DNA from: Pomphorhynchus laevis
Taxonomy: Eukaryota > Acanthocephala > Palaeacanthocephala > Echinorhynchida > Pomphorhynchidae
Length of the DNA stretch: 64,000 nt
Direction: 5' to 3'
Assembly (NCBI GenBank): GCA_012934845.2
Contig: WNNJ02002126.1
Span: forward strand, 124,001-188,000
Position numbers and translations under genes: made by a program
The notes under the pieces: generated by a model
What the model was told of the DNA's origin: nothing
The model's input: the letters and a program-made list of their open reading frames with translations, nothing else
Databases searched by the model: none
In this document: positions 22,866 to 35,300 of the stretch, piece after piece
Position numbering within the stretch: position 1 is the stretch's first letter
How the letters are laid out: each line of letters begins with the position of its first letter

Positions 22866-23235
22866 AAATCAGCTAACTGAGTCTACGTATTTAATATAAT
22901 TATAAAATAAACAAAACATATTAATGCTAAATCAAAATTTAATAATTAAATAATAAAATTAATAATTGCTTTTAGATTTTCTATAATTTAAATTTTCTAT
23001 AATTTAAATCAAGTTAAAAAAATGAAATTTAAAATAAACGTCATTTTTATGAATTGAGTAATAAATAACAGACGTTGTATCAGAATAATAATTAGAGGTC
23101 ATCAGGAGGAACTGCTATGCTATCAGGTTTCGGCCCCTAACTCATCTACCCAACATAGCAGCGGGGCCAAATACATGCTAATGATGTATTTCCTCTGAAA
23201 TAACTATCTAGTATCTTATTCTAATACAAAGTATT
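22866..23235 (-). repeat. PLE tail with intact structured block
   Basis: It starts ATCAGCTAACTGAGTCTACG, then an AT-rich tail, then the structured block 23095-23235. The block has both interlocked pairs intact: CTGCTATG with CATAGCAG, and GGCCCC (here read in GGTTTCGGCCCC) with GGGGCC. The AAATACAT/ATGTATTT hairpin follows. Confidence 0.88.
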
Positions 23236-23535
23236 AGAATAAGATACCTGATAGCATAGCAGTTCCTCCTGATGACCTCTAATTCTTATTCTGATACAAC
23301 GTCTGTTATTTATTAGTCAATTCATAAAAATGACGTTTATTTTAAATTTTATTTTTTATTTTTTATTTTTATTTTTATTTTTTAACTTGATTTAAATTAT
23401 AGAAAATCTAAAAACAATTATTAATTTTATTATTTAATTATTAAATTTTGATTTAGCATTATTATGTTTTGTTTATTTTATAATTATATAACAATACGTA
23501 GACTCAGTTAGCTGATTTAATTATTTATTATCCAT
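23236..23535 (+). repeat. Inverted copy of the PLE tail
   Basis: Reverse complement of most of 22866-23235, ending CGTAGACTCAGTTAGCTGAT. Together the two form a large palindrome whose centre is near 23236. The inner part of the structured block is missing from this arm. Confidence 0.88.
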
Positions 23536-24260
23536 CCATAAAAATTTGCAACTTAAGAGTTTAAATTTATTCTTTATATTATTGTGTTGATTTATATATT
23601 TTACTATTTTCTGCTTGATGTTATTTTTATAGTAACCTAGTTTAAAATATGTATCTATTAATTATTTAAATGATTTTGAAGAAAGCCAATATCATTACAT
23701 ATTGTTGCAATTCTTAAAATTTCATTATTTAATGTATTATATTTTATATTATATGGTATGCATGAATGCTCATGCAAAAATATGTTTCTTGTAAATTTAA
23801 ATATGTCATCTTTACGATATAAATTAATAGTAGTTTTAGTTAATGTTAATTTAATGTTCATATCTAGATATACACCTTCTTTATCATTAATATTGGTTTT
23901 GTTAAGAATAAGGCTTTCTGGGTAAATGTGCTCACTAATTGAATAAAAATTATTAGAATTAAATACACATATATCATCAATGTATCGAAACATATATTTT
24001 ATATATTTATATTGTTTAGATTTATTTTTTACACAGTTATGAACAAATTCATATTCTATAAAGCTTAAAAACAAGTCAGCTATAATTGGGCTACTATTAC
24101 CACCCATTGGAACACCTTTTACTTGTCTAAATATAGATGTCCCTACTTTTAAATAATTTTGATTTATCAAAATATTTAAGGATTCTATTAATTCAATTTT
24201 ATCCATATATTTATATTTATTTGATGGTTTAATTTTTGTTAGATAGGCGTTATAACGTTA
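23536..24260 (-). mobile_element. PLE-like reverse transcriptase, partial copy
   Basis: The minus strand is open from 24206 to 23658 and encodes an RT core: YLKVGTSIFRQVKGVPMGG with NSSPIIADLFL, then KYMFRYIDDICVF (YIDD catalytic motif), YLDMNIKL and a helical end, IPYNIKYN...ILRIATICNDIGF. The GxPMGxNxxPxxADLF form is that of Penelope-like elements related to the Hydra/Naiad-type RTs, as far as I can tell from the motif. No GIY-YIG endonuclease is joined to it. The N-terminal RT part is missing. On the 3' side it meets an inverted copy of its own tail. The element is broken. Confidence 0.82.
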
Positions 24261-24330
24261 ACGTCAATAACGTTAACGTTAACGTTATTAAACGTTAACG
24301 TTTAATAGATAGGCGTTAATAACGTCAATA
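24240..24330. repeat. AACGTT-rich palindromic cluster
   Basis: Repeated GTTAACGTT and AACGTTAACG words make several overlapping perfect hairpins, flanked by GATAGGCGTTA on both sides. It lies at the 5' edge of the PLE RT piece. Confidence 0.75.
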
Positions 24331-24639
24331 AGGTTAATTAGAGATCATATGCGAAAATTGCAACTTTATTAGATTTCAGCAACAATTGATTTTCGGCACA
24401 TCAACCTAACGTAGCAGCGGGCAAAATACATATTCTTAATGATATTTTTGATTTATATATTGTAAATTTAATATTTTAGTAATATTGTGTTGATTTATAC
24501 TTCTCCATTAACGAGAAATATAAAAAATAATAAATAATTAAATAATTATAAATAATAAATAATTGCTATATTTATATAAAGTTAAAATATAAAATTAAAA
24601 TCAATTTTTATGAATTGACTAATATATAACAAACAATGT

Positions 24640-25480
24640 TTTATAGTAACCTAGTTTAAAATATCTATCTATTAAATTATTTAAATGATTTTGAAGAAAT
24701 TCAATATCATTACAACATATTGTTGCAATTCTTAAAATTTCATTATTTAATGTATTATATTTTATATTATATGGGATGCATGAATGCTCTTGCAAAAATA
24801 TGTTTCTTGTAAATCTAAATATGTCATCTTTACGATATAAATTAATAGTAGTTTTAATTGACGTTAATTTAATGCTCATATCTAGAACATTTTATTTTAA
24901 ATGAAAATATTATTCATTAATAAAATTTGATTGAAATCTTCTTATTCTTCAGATCTTTAATGATTTTTAAGAAAGTCAATATCATTAAATATTGTAGCAA
25001 TCCAATTTTCTATTATGTGGTATAATACCTGATTGCTCATTCAAAAATGTTTATTGTAAATTTACGTCATCTTTACGATATAAATTAATAGTAGTTTTAG
25101 TTAATGTTAATTTAATGTTCATATCTAGATATACACCTTCTTTATCATTAATATTGGTTTTGTTAAGAATAAGGCTACTATTTATAAAAATATTTATTTT
25201 ATATTTACATTTTTTAAATATGCATCTTATAACCTAGTTTAAAATATGCATATGTTGAATAATTTAACTGATTCTGAAGAAATCCAATATCTAATTATTG
25301 GAGTGGATCAAAGAAAATAATTTTTTTGATATTTTGCTAACTTCTATATAGATCTTCAGAAAATTACAATTTTCTGTTTGATTGTATTTTTATAGCTATC
25401 TAGTTTAAAATATGCATCTATTAAATTAATAAAATGATTTAGAAGAAAGACAATATCATTACATATTATGTTTACATATA
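24640..25480 (-). mobile_element. Series of truncated PLE RT fragments
   Basis: The C-terminal RT part recurs at 24640-24890, in degraded form at 24950-25180, and as short bits near 25195-25290 and 25375-25480, all in the same orientation. The copies start and stop at different points. Tandem partial copies of this kind are characteristic of Penelope-like elements. Confidence 0.72.
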
Positions 25481-26390
25481 TTATGGTTTCATAGTTTAAT
25501 TTTGCATTTCAGAATTTTGTTTTGTCATTAATTTGAATCATTATCAATGCATATTGTTAGTATAATAAGCAAATATTTCCTTTAAGGCATTATTGCCGAA
25601 TGAGGGTAGATATAATTGAATTGTTAAGGCGCTTTTTTGCATCCATTCGAGAAAACAATGCTCCTTCACGGTTAGGATAAGATCTTCATCATAGCGTATC
25701 AACACAAGGTCACTGTGGCTTATTTAAGGATTTGCATACAAAAATTAACATACTATCACATTCACGTTAACTACGGGTTATTAATTTGTAGCTGGTGTAA
25801 GCAAGCAGTAAGGAGCTTTTGTGATTTTCAAACTAAAGACGCGTATTTTTAATTTGCTATGATTTCTATCAGTCTAATTATTATTACAACAGATAAAATT
25901 TCCGAGTTTGAATTACCGGTTAAGACTCAATCCCATGAAATTATATTATAACAATTATATTACTGAATTATATCATACTGTTTTAATGGTTTTATTGTTA
26001 AATCGGACGATTTTTTGGGAGGGGGTTAAACTCCTCCTTGTACGCGAAATCAAAAAGGTTCATATTTTATAAAATAATAATTGTGACAACTTTTAATAAT
26101 AATTTGTCTAGTAAGGGCAGTGTCACTTTACCTACGAAGATAGAGAATAAATGAATGAAGTACATTATCAATGAACTAGATACCGAAGTAGTCAATTTGA
26201 CAAATTTTTAAGTTGTGTGATATTGTGTTTTATATCCAAATATACTTAACAATTAAAAAATTATTAATAATAAACAATTATTGTAGTATTTGACTATAGA
26301 AAATTTATCAATAAATTAATAAATAAATTCTACTGTATTCATTTAATAAAAACAGTTAAATTCAAAAAGTGATCGATTTACAAAACGAAA
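25481..26390. other. AT-rich stretch with an unassigned open segment
   Basis: The minus strand is open for about 60 codons at 25544-25720 (DLVLIRYDEDLILTVKEHCF in part). I do not recognise it, and splice sites are unclear. The rest shows no gene. Confidence 0.3.
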
Positions 26391-26394
26391 TACA

Positions 26395-27290
26395 TGAAAT
26401 ATAAACATATATATGAAATATGTTTCGATACATTGATGATATATGTGTATTTAATTCTAATAATTTTTATTCAATTAGTGAACAAATTTATCCAGAAAGC
26501 CTTATTCTTAACAAAACCAATATTGATGATAAAGAAGGTGTATATATAAAGAAGGTATATATACGAATCTAGATTTAGTAGATATTAAAGAAGCGTTAGT
26601 AAATTAATTAATCTTATATTCGGAAAAAGATATACATATCTATGTTATAATAATTACAAAGCCTATCTAACAAAAGTTAAACCATTAAGTAAATATAAAT
26701 ATATGGATAAAATTGAATTAATAGAATCCTTAAATATTTTGATAAATCAAAATTATTTAAAGTAGGGACATCTATATTTAGACAAGTAAAATGTGTTCCA
26801 ATGGGTGGTAATAGTAGCCCAATTATAGCTGACTTGTTTTTAAGCTTTATAGAATATGAATTTGTTCATAACTGTGTAAAAACTAAATCTAAACAATATA
26901 AATATATGAAATATATGTTTCGATACATTGATGATATATGTGTATTTAACTCTAACAATTTTTATTCAATTAGTGAACAAATTTATTCAGTAGGCCTTAT
27001 TCTTAACAAAACCAATATTAATGATAAAGAAGGTGTATATCTAGATATGAACATTAAATTAACACAATTAAAACTACTTTTAATTTATATCGTAAAGATG
27101 ACATATTTAAATTTACAAGAAACATATTTTTGCATGAGTATTCATGCATACCATATAATATAAAATATAATACATTAAATAATGAAATTTTAAGAATTGC
27201 GACAATTTGTAACGATATTGGTTTTCTTCAAAATCATTTAAATAATTTAATAGATACATATTTTGAACTAGGTAACTATAAAAATATTTT
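26395..27290 (+). mobile_element. Two PLE RT fragments joined in tandem
   Basis: From 26395 to about 26560 the RT centre is present (FRYIDDICVF region to DDKEGVYI). It then jumps to the N-terminal RT block NLDLVDIKEALV of a second copy that runs through QVK...PMGGNSSPIIADLF and YIDDICVF to ILRIATICNDIGF at about 27290. The join of a middle part to a beginning part indicates a tandem arrangement. The element is broken. Confidence 0.78.
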
Positions 27291-28495
27291 AACTTTATTT
27301 GAGTTATATGAAATCTTATATAAAATTATAAAATTATTTACAATTTCATATTATTTAATAATTTATTATTTTATTTCTATTTATCATTATCTTTAATTTA
27401 AAAATAATTTAAAATACGTATACTCAGTTACCTTAGTCTACGTATATAAATTCAACTTATATATACTAGGCTATCTAGTATATATACGTTGGCTATATAC
27501 TCTAGGTATATAGCCAACTAACAGATTTTTTCATTTTGAATATACTCTAGAAGACTGATATTAAAACTTTTTAAATTATCTCAGATTAGTATTTTAATAG
27601 ATATTATTATATTATTATAAAAAATGTAATTAATATTATATGTATAAAATTACAAATTTATTATTTAATTTATAATAATTGGACTCTTTCCATAAATTAC
27701 GTAAATTATTTCAAATGTGATTCCATTTATATTTTAATAAATACATAATGCTTGACATTAAAGTTGAACTTCCAAGTAAAATTGGAAGTGAACTACTTCC
27801 AAGTAGTTCACTAGACACATGTTTATTTGACATAATATTTGACAAAAAGTGTGCGTAATCTTTTAGATGTAAAAAATCAATTATTTAGACAGCGCTATCA
27901 TGTACACCATATGACAGAATATATAGTTTTTAATAGTATTTTTTGACTGCGCATACTAAAGTAAAATGCAAGTTAAGTTTTTATTCTCCTATTTCAAAGC
28001 CACTACATCAAAAATGCGATTACGTGATATAATCGTATTTATAGACATTGATCATTGAAAGTTCTTTGTGTGATATAACTACAATATGCTTAAACTCTAA
28101 TGAATTAACTCAGTGAATAGGAAACAAATTTCTCATTGCTATCGGTTCGACAACTATCTTTTTGGTAAATTTTTTATTTCTACGTTTTAAATGGTTTTGG
28201 TTGCTGCATTTACCCTATATTTTTTATCAATTTGAGGATTAGAAAGGAAATCATAAATTGATTTCGACTCGTGGGTTTCGACTTATTAAACAAAATTAGA
28301 CGAGATTACGAAATTACTGGTAATTTTTACCGATTTTTGGTAAAATTCAAAACTGCTCATGTGCTAATATCGGGTAACTTATGAATAATAGTCCTGTCGC
28401 TTATTATAGGTATATTACTTAGAAATACATAAAAATAAAGATAAATAATTGATTATATAATGATTATATAAGATTTTATACACTTTAAGGTTTTT
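27291..28495. other. AT-rich stretch with short palindromes
   Basis: No gene seen. Perfect short-loop inverted repeats occur at 27460-27535 (TATATAGCCAAC arms) and 27769-27812 (GAACTACTTCCAAGTAGTTC). Confidence 0.5.
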
Positions 28496-28499
28496 TCAC

Positions 28500-29030
28500 T
28501 TTATGCAATTCTTAAATTTCATTATTTAATGTATAATATTTAATATTATATGGTTCATGAACTTATAACATGATATTTGCGTTCATAATATGCATGAATG
28601 CTCGTGCAAAAATGTTTCTTGTAAGTTTAAATATGTCATCTTTACGATATAAATTAAAAGTAGTTTTTATTGATGTTTATTTAATGTTTATGTCTAGATA
28701 TATACATTATATATCATTAATATTGGTTTTATCAAGAATAAGGCTACATGTATAAATTTGTTCACTTATTGAATAAAAATTATTAGAGTTAAATACAATA
28801 TATTATCAATGTATCGAAACATATATTTTATATATTTATATAATTTAGATTTAGTTTTTATACAATTATGAACAAATTCGTATTCTATAAAGTTTAAAAA
28901 TAAGTTAGCTATAATTGGGATACTATTAACACCCATTTGAACACCTTTTATTTGTCGAGATATAGATGTCTTACCTTTAAATAATTTTGATTTATTAAAA
29001 TATTCCATGATTCTATTAATTAAATTTAAA
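28500..29030 (-). mobile_element. PLE RT fragment
   Basis: The minus strand encodes ISRQIKGVQMGVNSIPIIAN, a decayed form of the GVPMGGNSSPIIAD block, followed by a degraded YID motif and the C-terminal helical region down to 28500. It is more diverged than the copies at 23.6 and 51.4 kb. The element is broken. Confidence 0.7.
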
Positions 29031-29570
29031 TAATTAAAATCATTAAATCAAATATCAAACATTTAATTAAATCTTTAATTTAAACATTTGAATTATTATA
29101 TATTATTATCATATCATAATAGAGCATTTTCGCATATGAAGACGAAGTTATTGTATACTAGCTGAATAAAGTTTTTCTGAAAGTTATTTCAACTGATGAT
29201 TAGTGTACATGTGCAAAGTATAAATATTTAATTTAATTGCTTCAAGTTTAAATTATAAGCATATTTTAATTTCAAAATTATTGTAAAATGATTGATGCAG
29301 TGTTGGAAAGAAAAAAAATAGTCTGGACGCCAGCCATTAATATATTTATACTGATATACTGATTCGAACCAGGCATCTCGACACCGATTACAGTCTTCAT
29401 CTCATTATAGTACTTATATTATTATAGCATTCATCTCATATAATTAACCATAGACTACAATAACATGTGTGCCAAAAGTTGGTATGTTTCTGTGATTTTA
29501 AACAAGCATTATTAATTAATAGCTTTTTCAGTTAGCAGCCATAATGAAACAATTATTTCATTATGCATCT
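29031..29570. other. AT-rich stretch
   Basis: No gene or recognisable repeat seen. Confidence 0.4.
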
Positions 29571-29579
29571 CCAAAATAA

Positions 29580-29753
29580 CAATTGGATTATGCAGTGAAA
29601 CTGTTAGAAAATCACGAAATGGTTTTGTATAATTGGGATAATCTTCAGCGCAATCAACAGTACGAATTGGGCAAACAATTTAGTGATTTTCTTACAAAAC
29701 GTAAAACATATTGTAGGTGTAGATCACAATTATTGGCATTGATTAATCTATAA
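29580..29753 (+). CDS. Unassigned possible exon
   Basis: An open segment of 57 codons without a start ATG, reading QLDYAVKLLENHEMVLYNWD and then QFSDFLTKRKTYCRC. The composition (charged, with W, Y and C) looks more protein-like than neighbouring AT-rich frames. GTAG|GTGTAG inside could act as a donor. I do not recognise the family. It could be an exon of an unseen gene or a transposon remnant. Confidence 0.25.
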   Translation, partial: QLDYAVKLLENHEMVLYNWDNLQRNQQYELGKQFSDFLTKRKTYCRCRSQLLALINL

Positions 29754-29984
29754 TTATTCAGGTAATCTATAATTTAATAAAAAGAAAAATTAGTTAACAA
29801 GCAAATGTGAAATAGTGACGAAATTTTAATTTGATGAAATATAGACTCAGTGACGAAAAACCTGTTTCATCTTTATTGGGCTCACGGCATAAGTGCTTCT
29901 TAATTGTTAGTCTCCCGGCACAATTCCATTCAAAGGAAACTTGTTTTAGATTTTTTAAGTTGCCATAAAGAAAACTAGAAAACT

Positions 29985-30235
29985 GTAGAAATCATATCAG
30001 ATAACTGAGTATATTAAATAATTTATAAATTAAACAAGGATAAATAAAAATAAAATAATAAATTATTAAGTAATTAAAGATAATTGTTATATAAAATGTT
30101 ATATAATTTATATCAAGTTAAAATAAAAAATGAAATTTAAAATAAAAGTCAATTTTTATGAAATGACTAATAAATAACAGATTTTGTATCAGAATAAGGA
30201 TTAAGGTTATCAGGAGGAACTGCTATGTTATCAGT
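29985..30235 (-). repeat. PLE tail, truncated in the structured block
   Basis: It starts ATCAGATAACTGAGTATATT and proceeds through the tail to ATCAGGAGGAACTGCTATG, where it stops at an AT microsatellite. Confidence 0.7.
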
Positions 30236-30345
30236 ATAAAAATTATAATAAATATAATTATTTATTATAACTATACTTATAATATATATTATATATATAT
30301 AATATATATATAATATATATATTATATATATTATATATCTTATTC
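30236..30345. repeat. (TA)n microsatellite
   Basis: Alternating AT/TA runs that interrupt the PLE tail block. Confidence 0.9.
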
Positions 30346-30422
30346 TGGTGCATCTAAACGAAGTACCGGAATAAAAATTAGAAGTTATTATAAGAAATAA
30401 GACTTATACTAGTCTTGTGCAA

Positions 30423-30720
30423 TATCTATTAAAATTTTCGGCTTCAGAGTTTAAGTTTATTTTTAATAATATTTTGTTGATAATATAAAATATCTTTGTA
30501 AATAGTTGATAATGATCCATTATTGATAAATAATTATTGGAGCTGGTACTTCGCTAATCTCTGTTAACATTTATTATCTTCAGAAAATTTTTTGAAGAAA
30601 ATTTTAATTAATTTTATTACAATATTTTATTAATTGTAATTTTCTGAAGATGCTAACAGAGGTTAGCAAAATATGAAATAAAAGTTTACATATTTTTTGA
30701 TCCAGCTCCAATAATTCTTT
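30423..30720 (-). repeat. Duplicated block (copy 1): PLE 3' coding remnant plus fold-back element
   Basis: About 295 bp nearly identical to 35203-35493. The left part (TTCGGCTTCAGAGTTTAAG) is a diverged relative of the end of the PLE RT frame. The right part is the GGAGCTGG fold-back element at 30532-30716. Confidence 0.85.
30532..30716. mobile_element. Fold-back element, GGAGCTGG family, copy 1
   Basis: The termini AATTATTGGAGCTGG and CCAGCTCCAATAATT are exact complements. Inner arms continue with TTCGCTAA...GTTAACAT and the CTTCAGAAAATT hairpin core. It is about 185 bp and non-coding. Copies at 33178-33331 and 35312-35489; halves near 25295-25370 and 61840-61920. Confidence 0.85.
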
Positions 30721-30839
30721 ATAATATATCGTATCTTATTCTAATACAAAGTATATTATTTATTATCCATCAATACAAAAATTTTTACTTAATTTTTACT
30801 TAATTATAAAATTGAAAGAAAAATATTGCTAAATAAAAA

Positions 30840-31025
30840 TAATAAAAAAATCAAGTTAAAATAAAAAATTGAAATTTAAAATAAAAGTCAATTTTTATGA
30901 AATGACTAATAAATAACAGACGATGTACAAGAATAAAAATTAGAGGCCATCAGGAGGAACTGCTATGCTATCAGGTTTCGACGCCTAACTCCTCTACCCA
31001 ACATAGCAGCGAGGATAATGTATTT
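30840..31025 (-). repeat. PLE tail, truncated
   Basis: It carries TCAATTTTTATGAAATGAC, then the block with AACTGCTATGCTATCAGG and CATAGCAGCGAGG. The block breaks off in its second half and passes directly into an RT fragment. Confidence 0.75.
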
Positions 31026-31605
31026 ACGATATAAATTAATAGTAGTTTTAGTTAATGTTAATTTAATGTTAATATCTAGATATATACCTTCATTATCATT
31101 AATATTGGTTTTGTTAAGAATAAGGCTTTCTGGATAAATTTGTTCACTAATTGAATAAAAATTATTAGAATTAAATACACATCTATCATCAATGTATCAA
31201 AACATATATTTCATTTCTTTATATAATTTAGGTTTACTTTTTACACAGTTATGAACAAATTCATATTCTATAAAGCTTAAAAATAAGTCAGATAAAAATT
31301 GGACTACTATTACCACCCATTGAAACACCTTTTACTTGTCTGATATATATTATTTATTGATAAATAATTGATGTTAATTTAATGTTTATATCTAGATATA
31401 CACCTACTTTATCATTAATATTGGTTTTCTTAAGAATAAGGCTTTCTGGATAAATTTGTTCGCTTATTGAATAAAAACCGCTAGAATTAAATACACATAT
31501 ATCATCAATGTATCGAAACATATTTCATATATTTATATTGTTTAGATTTATTTTTTACACAGTTATGAACAAATTCATATTCTATAAAGCTTAAAAATAA
31601 GAACA
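31026..31605 (-). mobile_element. Two short PLE RT fragments
   Basis: Two overlapping pieces of the same RT region (the part around YIDD and the conserved EYEFVHNCV) occur at 31026-31365 and 31370-31605 in the same orientation. They are truncated and broken. Confidence 0.72.
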
Positions 31606-32265
31606 GATTAGAAAGTTGAAATAGATTTTCAACTTTTCAACTTTCTTAAAAATTTAAGAGATTTTACTCTCTTTAGAGAATAAAGCTATGTTTAGAAATA
31701 AACTAAAATCGGATTCTAGTACAAATTAAGTCTAGCATATATGATTGTCTATGTATACAAAAATATATTACATTATTTGAAATTAATAAATAATTTTAAT
31801 AAATAATTTTATTGATCAGAGACGTTAATAGATAAAACAGTGTATTTAAACATTACAATTGATCAGATAATTATAAAACTAATTATAAAAATGTAAAATT
31901 AATTATAAAAATTGTATTTATAATTTTAATTGTAAACGACTGATTGTTTCTCTTTCAATAAACAACTGGCATGAAGATATTAATCAATTGACAACTTGCA
32001 TGATGTGGGAATGTTTAGCATCATTAAAATGCTGATATTCTAATACAAGTATTTTAGAATTAAAATTATAACTAGATTTTTAATTTGAAATTTTGGAGAA
32101 GGGCCAACTAAAATAATAAAAACATTATTTTTGTTATTTTTGTCAAAAATAAATTTTTGAAGCAAATTTAGAGATAGAGAAGTTAAAATTTATTCCATCA
32201 AAAAATTATTTGAATTTTTCTTAGCAGTAAATAGATTGAAAAACTAGGAAAAAGAAGTTAAAGAC
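31606..32265. other. Upstream region of the NCS gene
   Basis: AT-rich, no gene. A short palindrome lies at 31612-31640 (AAAGTTGAAA...TTTTCAACTTT). The promoter of the NCS gene is probably here, but I see no clear motif. Confidence 0.4.
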
Positions 32266-32370
32266 ATGGGTTCAAAAATATCTAGCGAAGTGGATAAAAG
32301 CGATCCAACAGTACTTACTGATAGGCAGTTAGAAATGTTAATGACAAACACTAAATACACGGAGCATGAG
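32266..32370 (+). CDS. NCS gene exon 1
   Basis: 35 codons from ATG, with the myristoylation signal, ending KYTEHE before GTAAAC. AAAGAC precedes the ATG. Confidence 0.93.
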
Positions 32371-35300
32371 GTAAACACTTTATAATATGTGACCAGACGG
32401 ACATATTCATTTTTAGATTCTCTTATGGCATAAGGGATTCTTAAATGATTGCCCGAATGGAAAATTGAACAAACGGAAATTTGTACAACTCTACTGCCAG
32501 ATATGTCCAGGTGGCCACCCGGAAAAATTTGCCGAATTCGCCTTTAATACCTTCGATACAGACCGTTCGGGTATCATTGATTTTACAGAATTTCTGTTAG
32601 CAATAGCAGTAAATAGATCGGGTAAGCATTTTTGCTTGATCATGTATGAATGATTTATTAAATGATCTCGTAATATACCCGACAGAGACTGTTATTATAA
32701 TAGCAAAAAGTATTTTTAGTTAACTTTTTTATCTTTGCTCAATTTGTTTCACCTTAAGCATGAGAAAAGTTTCATCTTCAGGATGATTAGGCTGCCGCAT
32801 AAGATTTTATCGAGTTTAACGCTCAATATGCTTCGTGTAATTTAATCAGAGCCAATGCGTTAAATTAAATATCGCTTAATGTTTCAAACTCTGTATGAAT
32901 GATTTGATGCTAAAAAATTATGATGATTTTTGCTTTGAAAATTTCATAGTTTCCTAATATGTGAAACATAAAATTCTATGCCATAGATAAATAGTATGTA
33001 CTAACATTTCTAGTTCTTATATCCTAAGTAATTTTTCTAAAATTATGTAAAAAATTTTAATGTTCTAACTTTGTTGTGCGTTTCCTTTGCACAACGTATA
33101 AGTTAATTTATTATTCCAGATATTTCAAACAAATTAGATCATTTTAAATAGTTGATACTGATCCATTATTGATAAATAATTATTGGAGCTGGATAAAAGG
33201 AATGAAGAAATTATTTTTGATATTTCGCTAACTTCTGCTAGCATCTTCAGAAAATTACCTGAAGATGCTAACAGTAGTTAGCGAAATATCAAAAATAAGT
33301 TAGTATTTCCTTTGATCCAGCTCCAATAATAATTTACAAATTAGATCACGTAATCTACATATTTTGAACGATAAATAAATTTAAAATAAAATGAGTTTTT
33401 TTTTCAAGAATTTTGGACTATTGTGATAGTTCTGTTCAAGTGTAATGAAAATATAATGATTGATGTATTTTAAGAAGATTTGTATAATTATTGTTTTATG
33501 CTAGTCAGCAATTAATGAAATAATTTGACGCAAATGACTGAACCTACGTATTTTACACTATAAATTAAAAATAAAGATAAATAATTATAAATTACAAATT
33601 GTATAAGATTTTATACAATTTATATTTATATAACGATTTAATTTATAATAAAAATAAAAAAAAATAAAAACCAATTTTTATGAACTGAATAATAAATAAT
33701 ATACGTTGTATTCGATTAAGGAATAGAGATTATCAGTATGAACTGCTGATATTAAGAAAAGAGGATGATTAATCAAATTATTAAAAAATTAATTCTAATT
33801 TCGAATAAGGAAACCACCTAATGGCTAGTTTGAGAATAGAACGAATATAATTATAAAATAATTAAAATATTATTTATATTTTTGAATAATTATTCTTTCA
33901 AAGCAAGCATTTCTAGCTGTCTATGTTTGTTATTAGGTAGCAATCTAGGATTTACAATTATGTAATTATAAAATTTTGATTGTTTGATGCCACTATATAT
34001 ATGAATTGACTATGAATCGATAATCAAGGGAATGCTTATACAAAAACAATTAATATAAAAATAACGTTAAGCTTATCGTTAAAATGTATGAATAATATAT
34101 AAAAATAATTTAAATAATTTAATTAAAAATTAAATTAATTTAATTATTATTAAAATAATTACATAATAACTTCTTTATAATAAGAAATGTAAAAATATTA
34201 AATAGGAATTCTATTCATTTTGTCGATCTTGATCAAGAATTAAAAATCTAATGTAATAATATCAGCTAACTTTGCATAATTATATTATTTCATATAATTT
34301 ATATTTATATAAATTAGTTAGTTATTATTTAGTTAGAATTTAAAATAAATGTCATTTTTATGAATTGATTAATAAATAACAGACGATGTATCAGAATAAG
34401 AATTAGAGGTCATCAGGAGGAATTGCTATGCTATCAGGTTTCGGCCCCTAACTCCTCTACCCAACATAGCAGCGGGGCCAAATACATGCTAATGATGTAT
34501 TTCCTCTGAAATAACTATCTAGTATCTTATTCTAATACAAAGTATATTATTTATTATCCATCCATAAAAATTTGCCACTTGAGAGTTTAAATTTATTCTT
34601 TATATTATTGTGTTGATTTATATATTTTACTATTTTCTGCTTGATGTTATTTTTATAGTAACCTAGTTTAAAATATGTATCTATTAAATTATTTAAATGT
34701 TTTTGAAGAAAGCCAATATCATTACAGATTGTTGCAATTCTTAAAATTTCATTATTTAATGTATTATATTTTATATTATATGGTATGCATGAATGCTCAT
34801 GCAAAAATATGTTTCTTGTAAATTTAAATATGTCATCTTTACGATATAAATTAATAGTAGTTTTAGTTAATGTTAATTTAATGTTCATATTTAGATATAC
34901 ACCTTCTTTATCATATTATATATACCTTATTTATACAATATATTCTGATATTTATGCAGTTGCGTTTAAAAATTCAATTAATTCAATTTCATATTAATTT
35001 ATTCAATTAATATAATAAATAATATGAAATCTTATATAATTATTTATCATTTATAATTATAGATGATAATATTATAATTAATAGTATTATTTATACTCTA
35101 TATAGTATAAAATACGAAATCTCAGTAAGCTGTTTTGATTTCCTCTAATGAAGATTAATTATATAGTATCTTATTCTAATACAAGATATATCATTTACTA
35201 TCCATCTATTAAAATTTTCGGCTTCAGAGTTTAAGTTTATTTTTAATAATATTTTGTTGATAATATAAAATATCTTTGTAAATAGTTGATAATGATCCAT

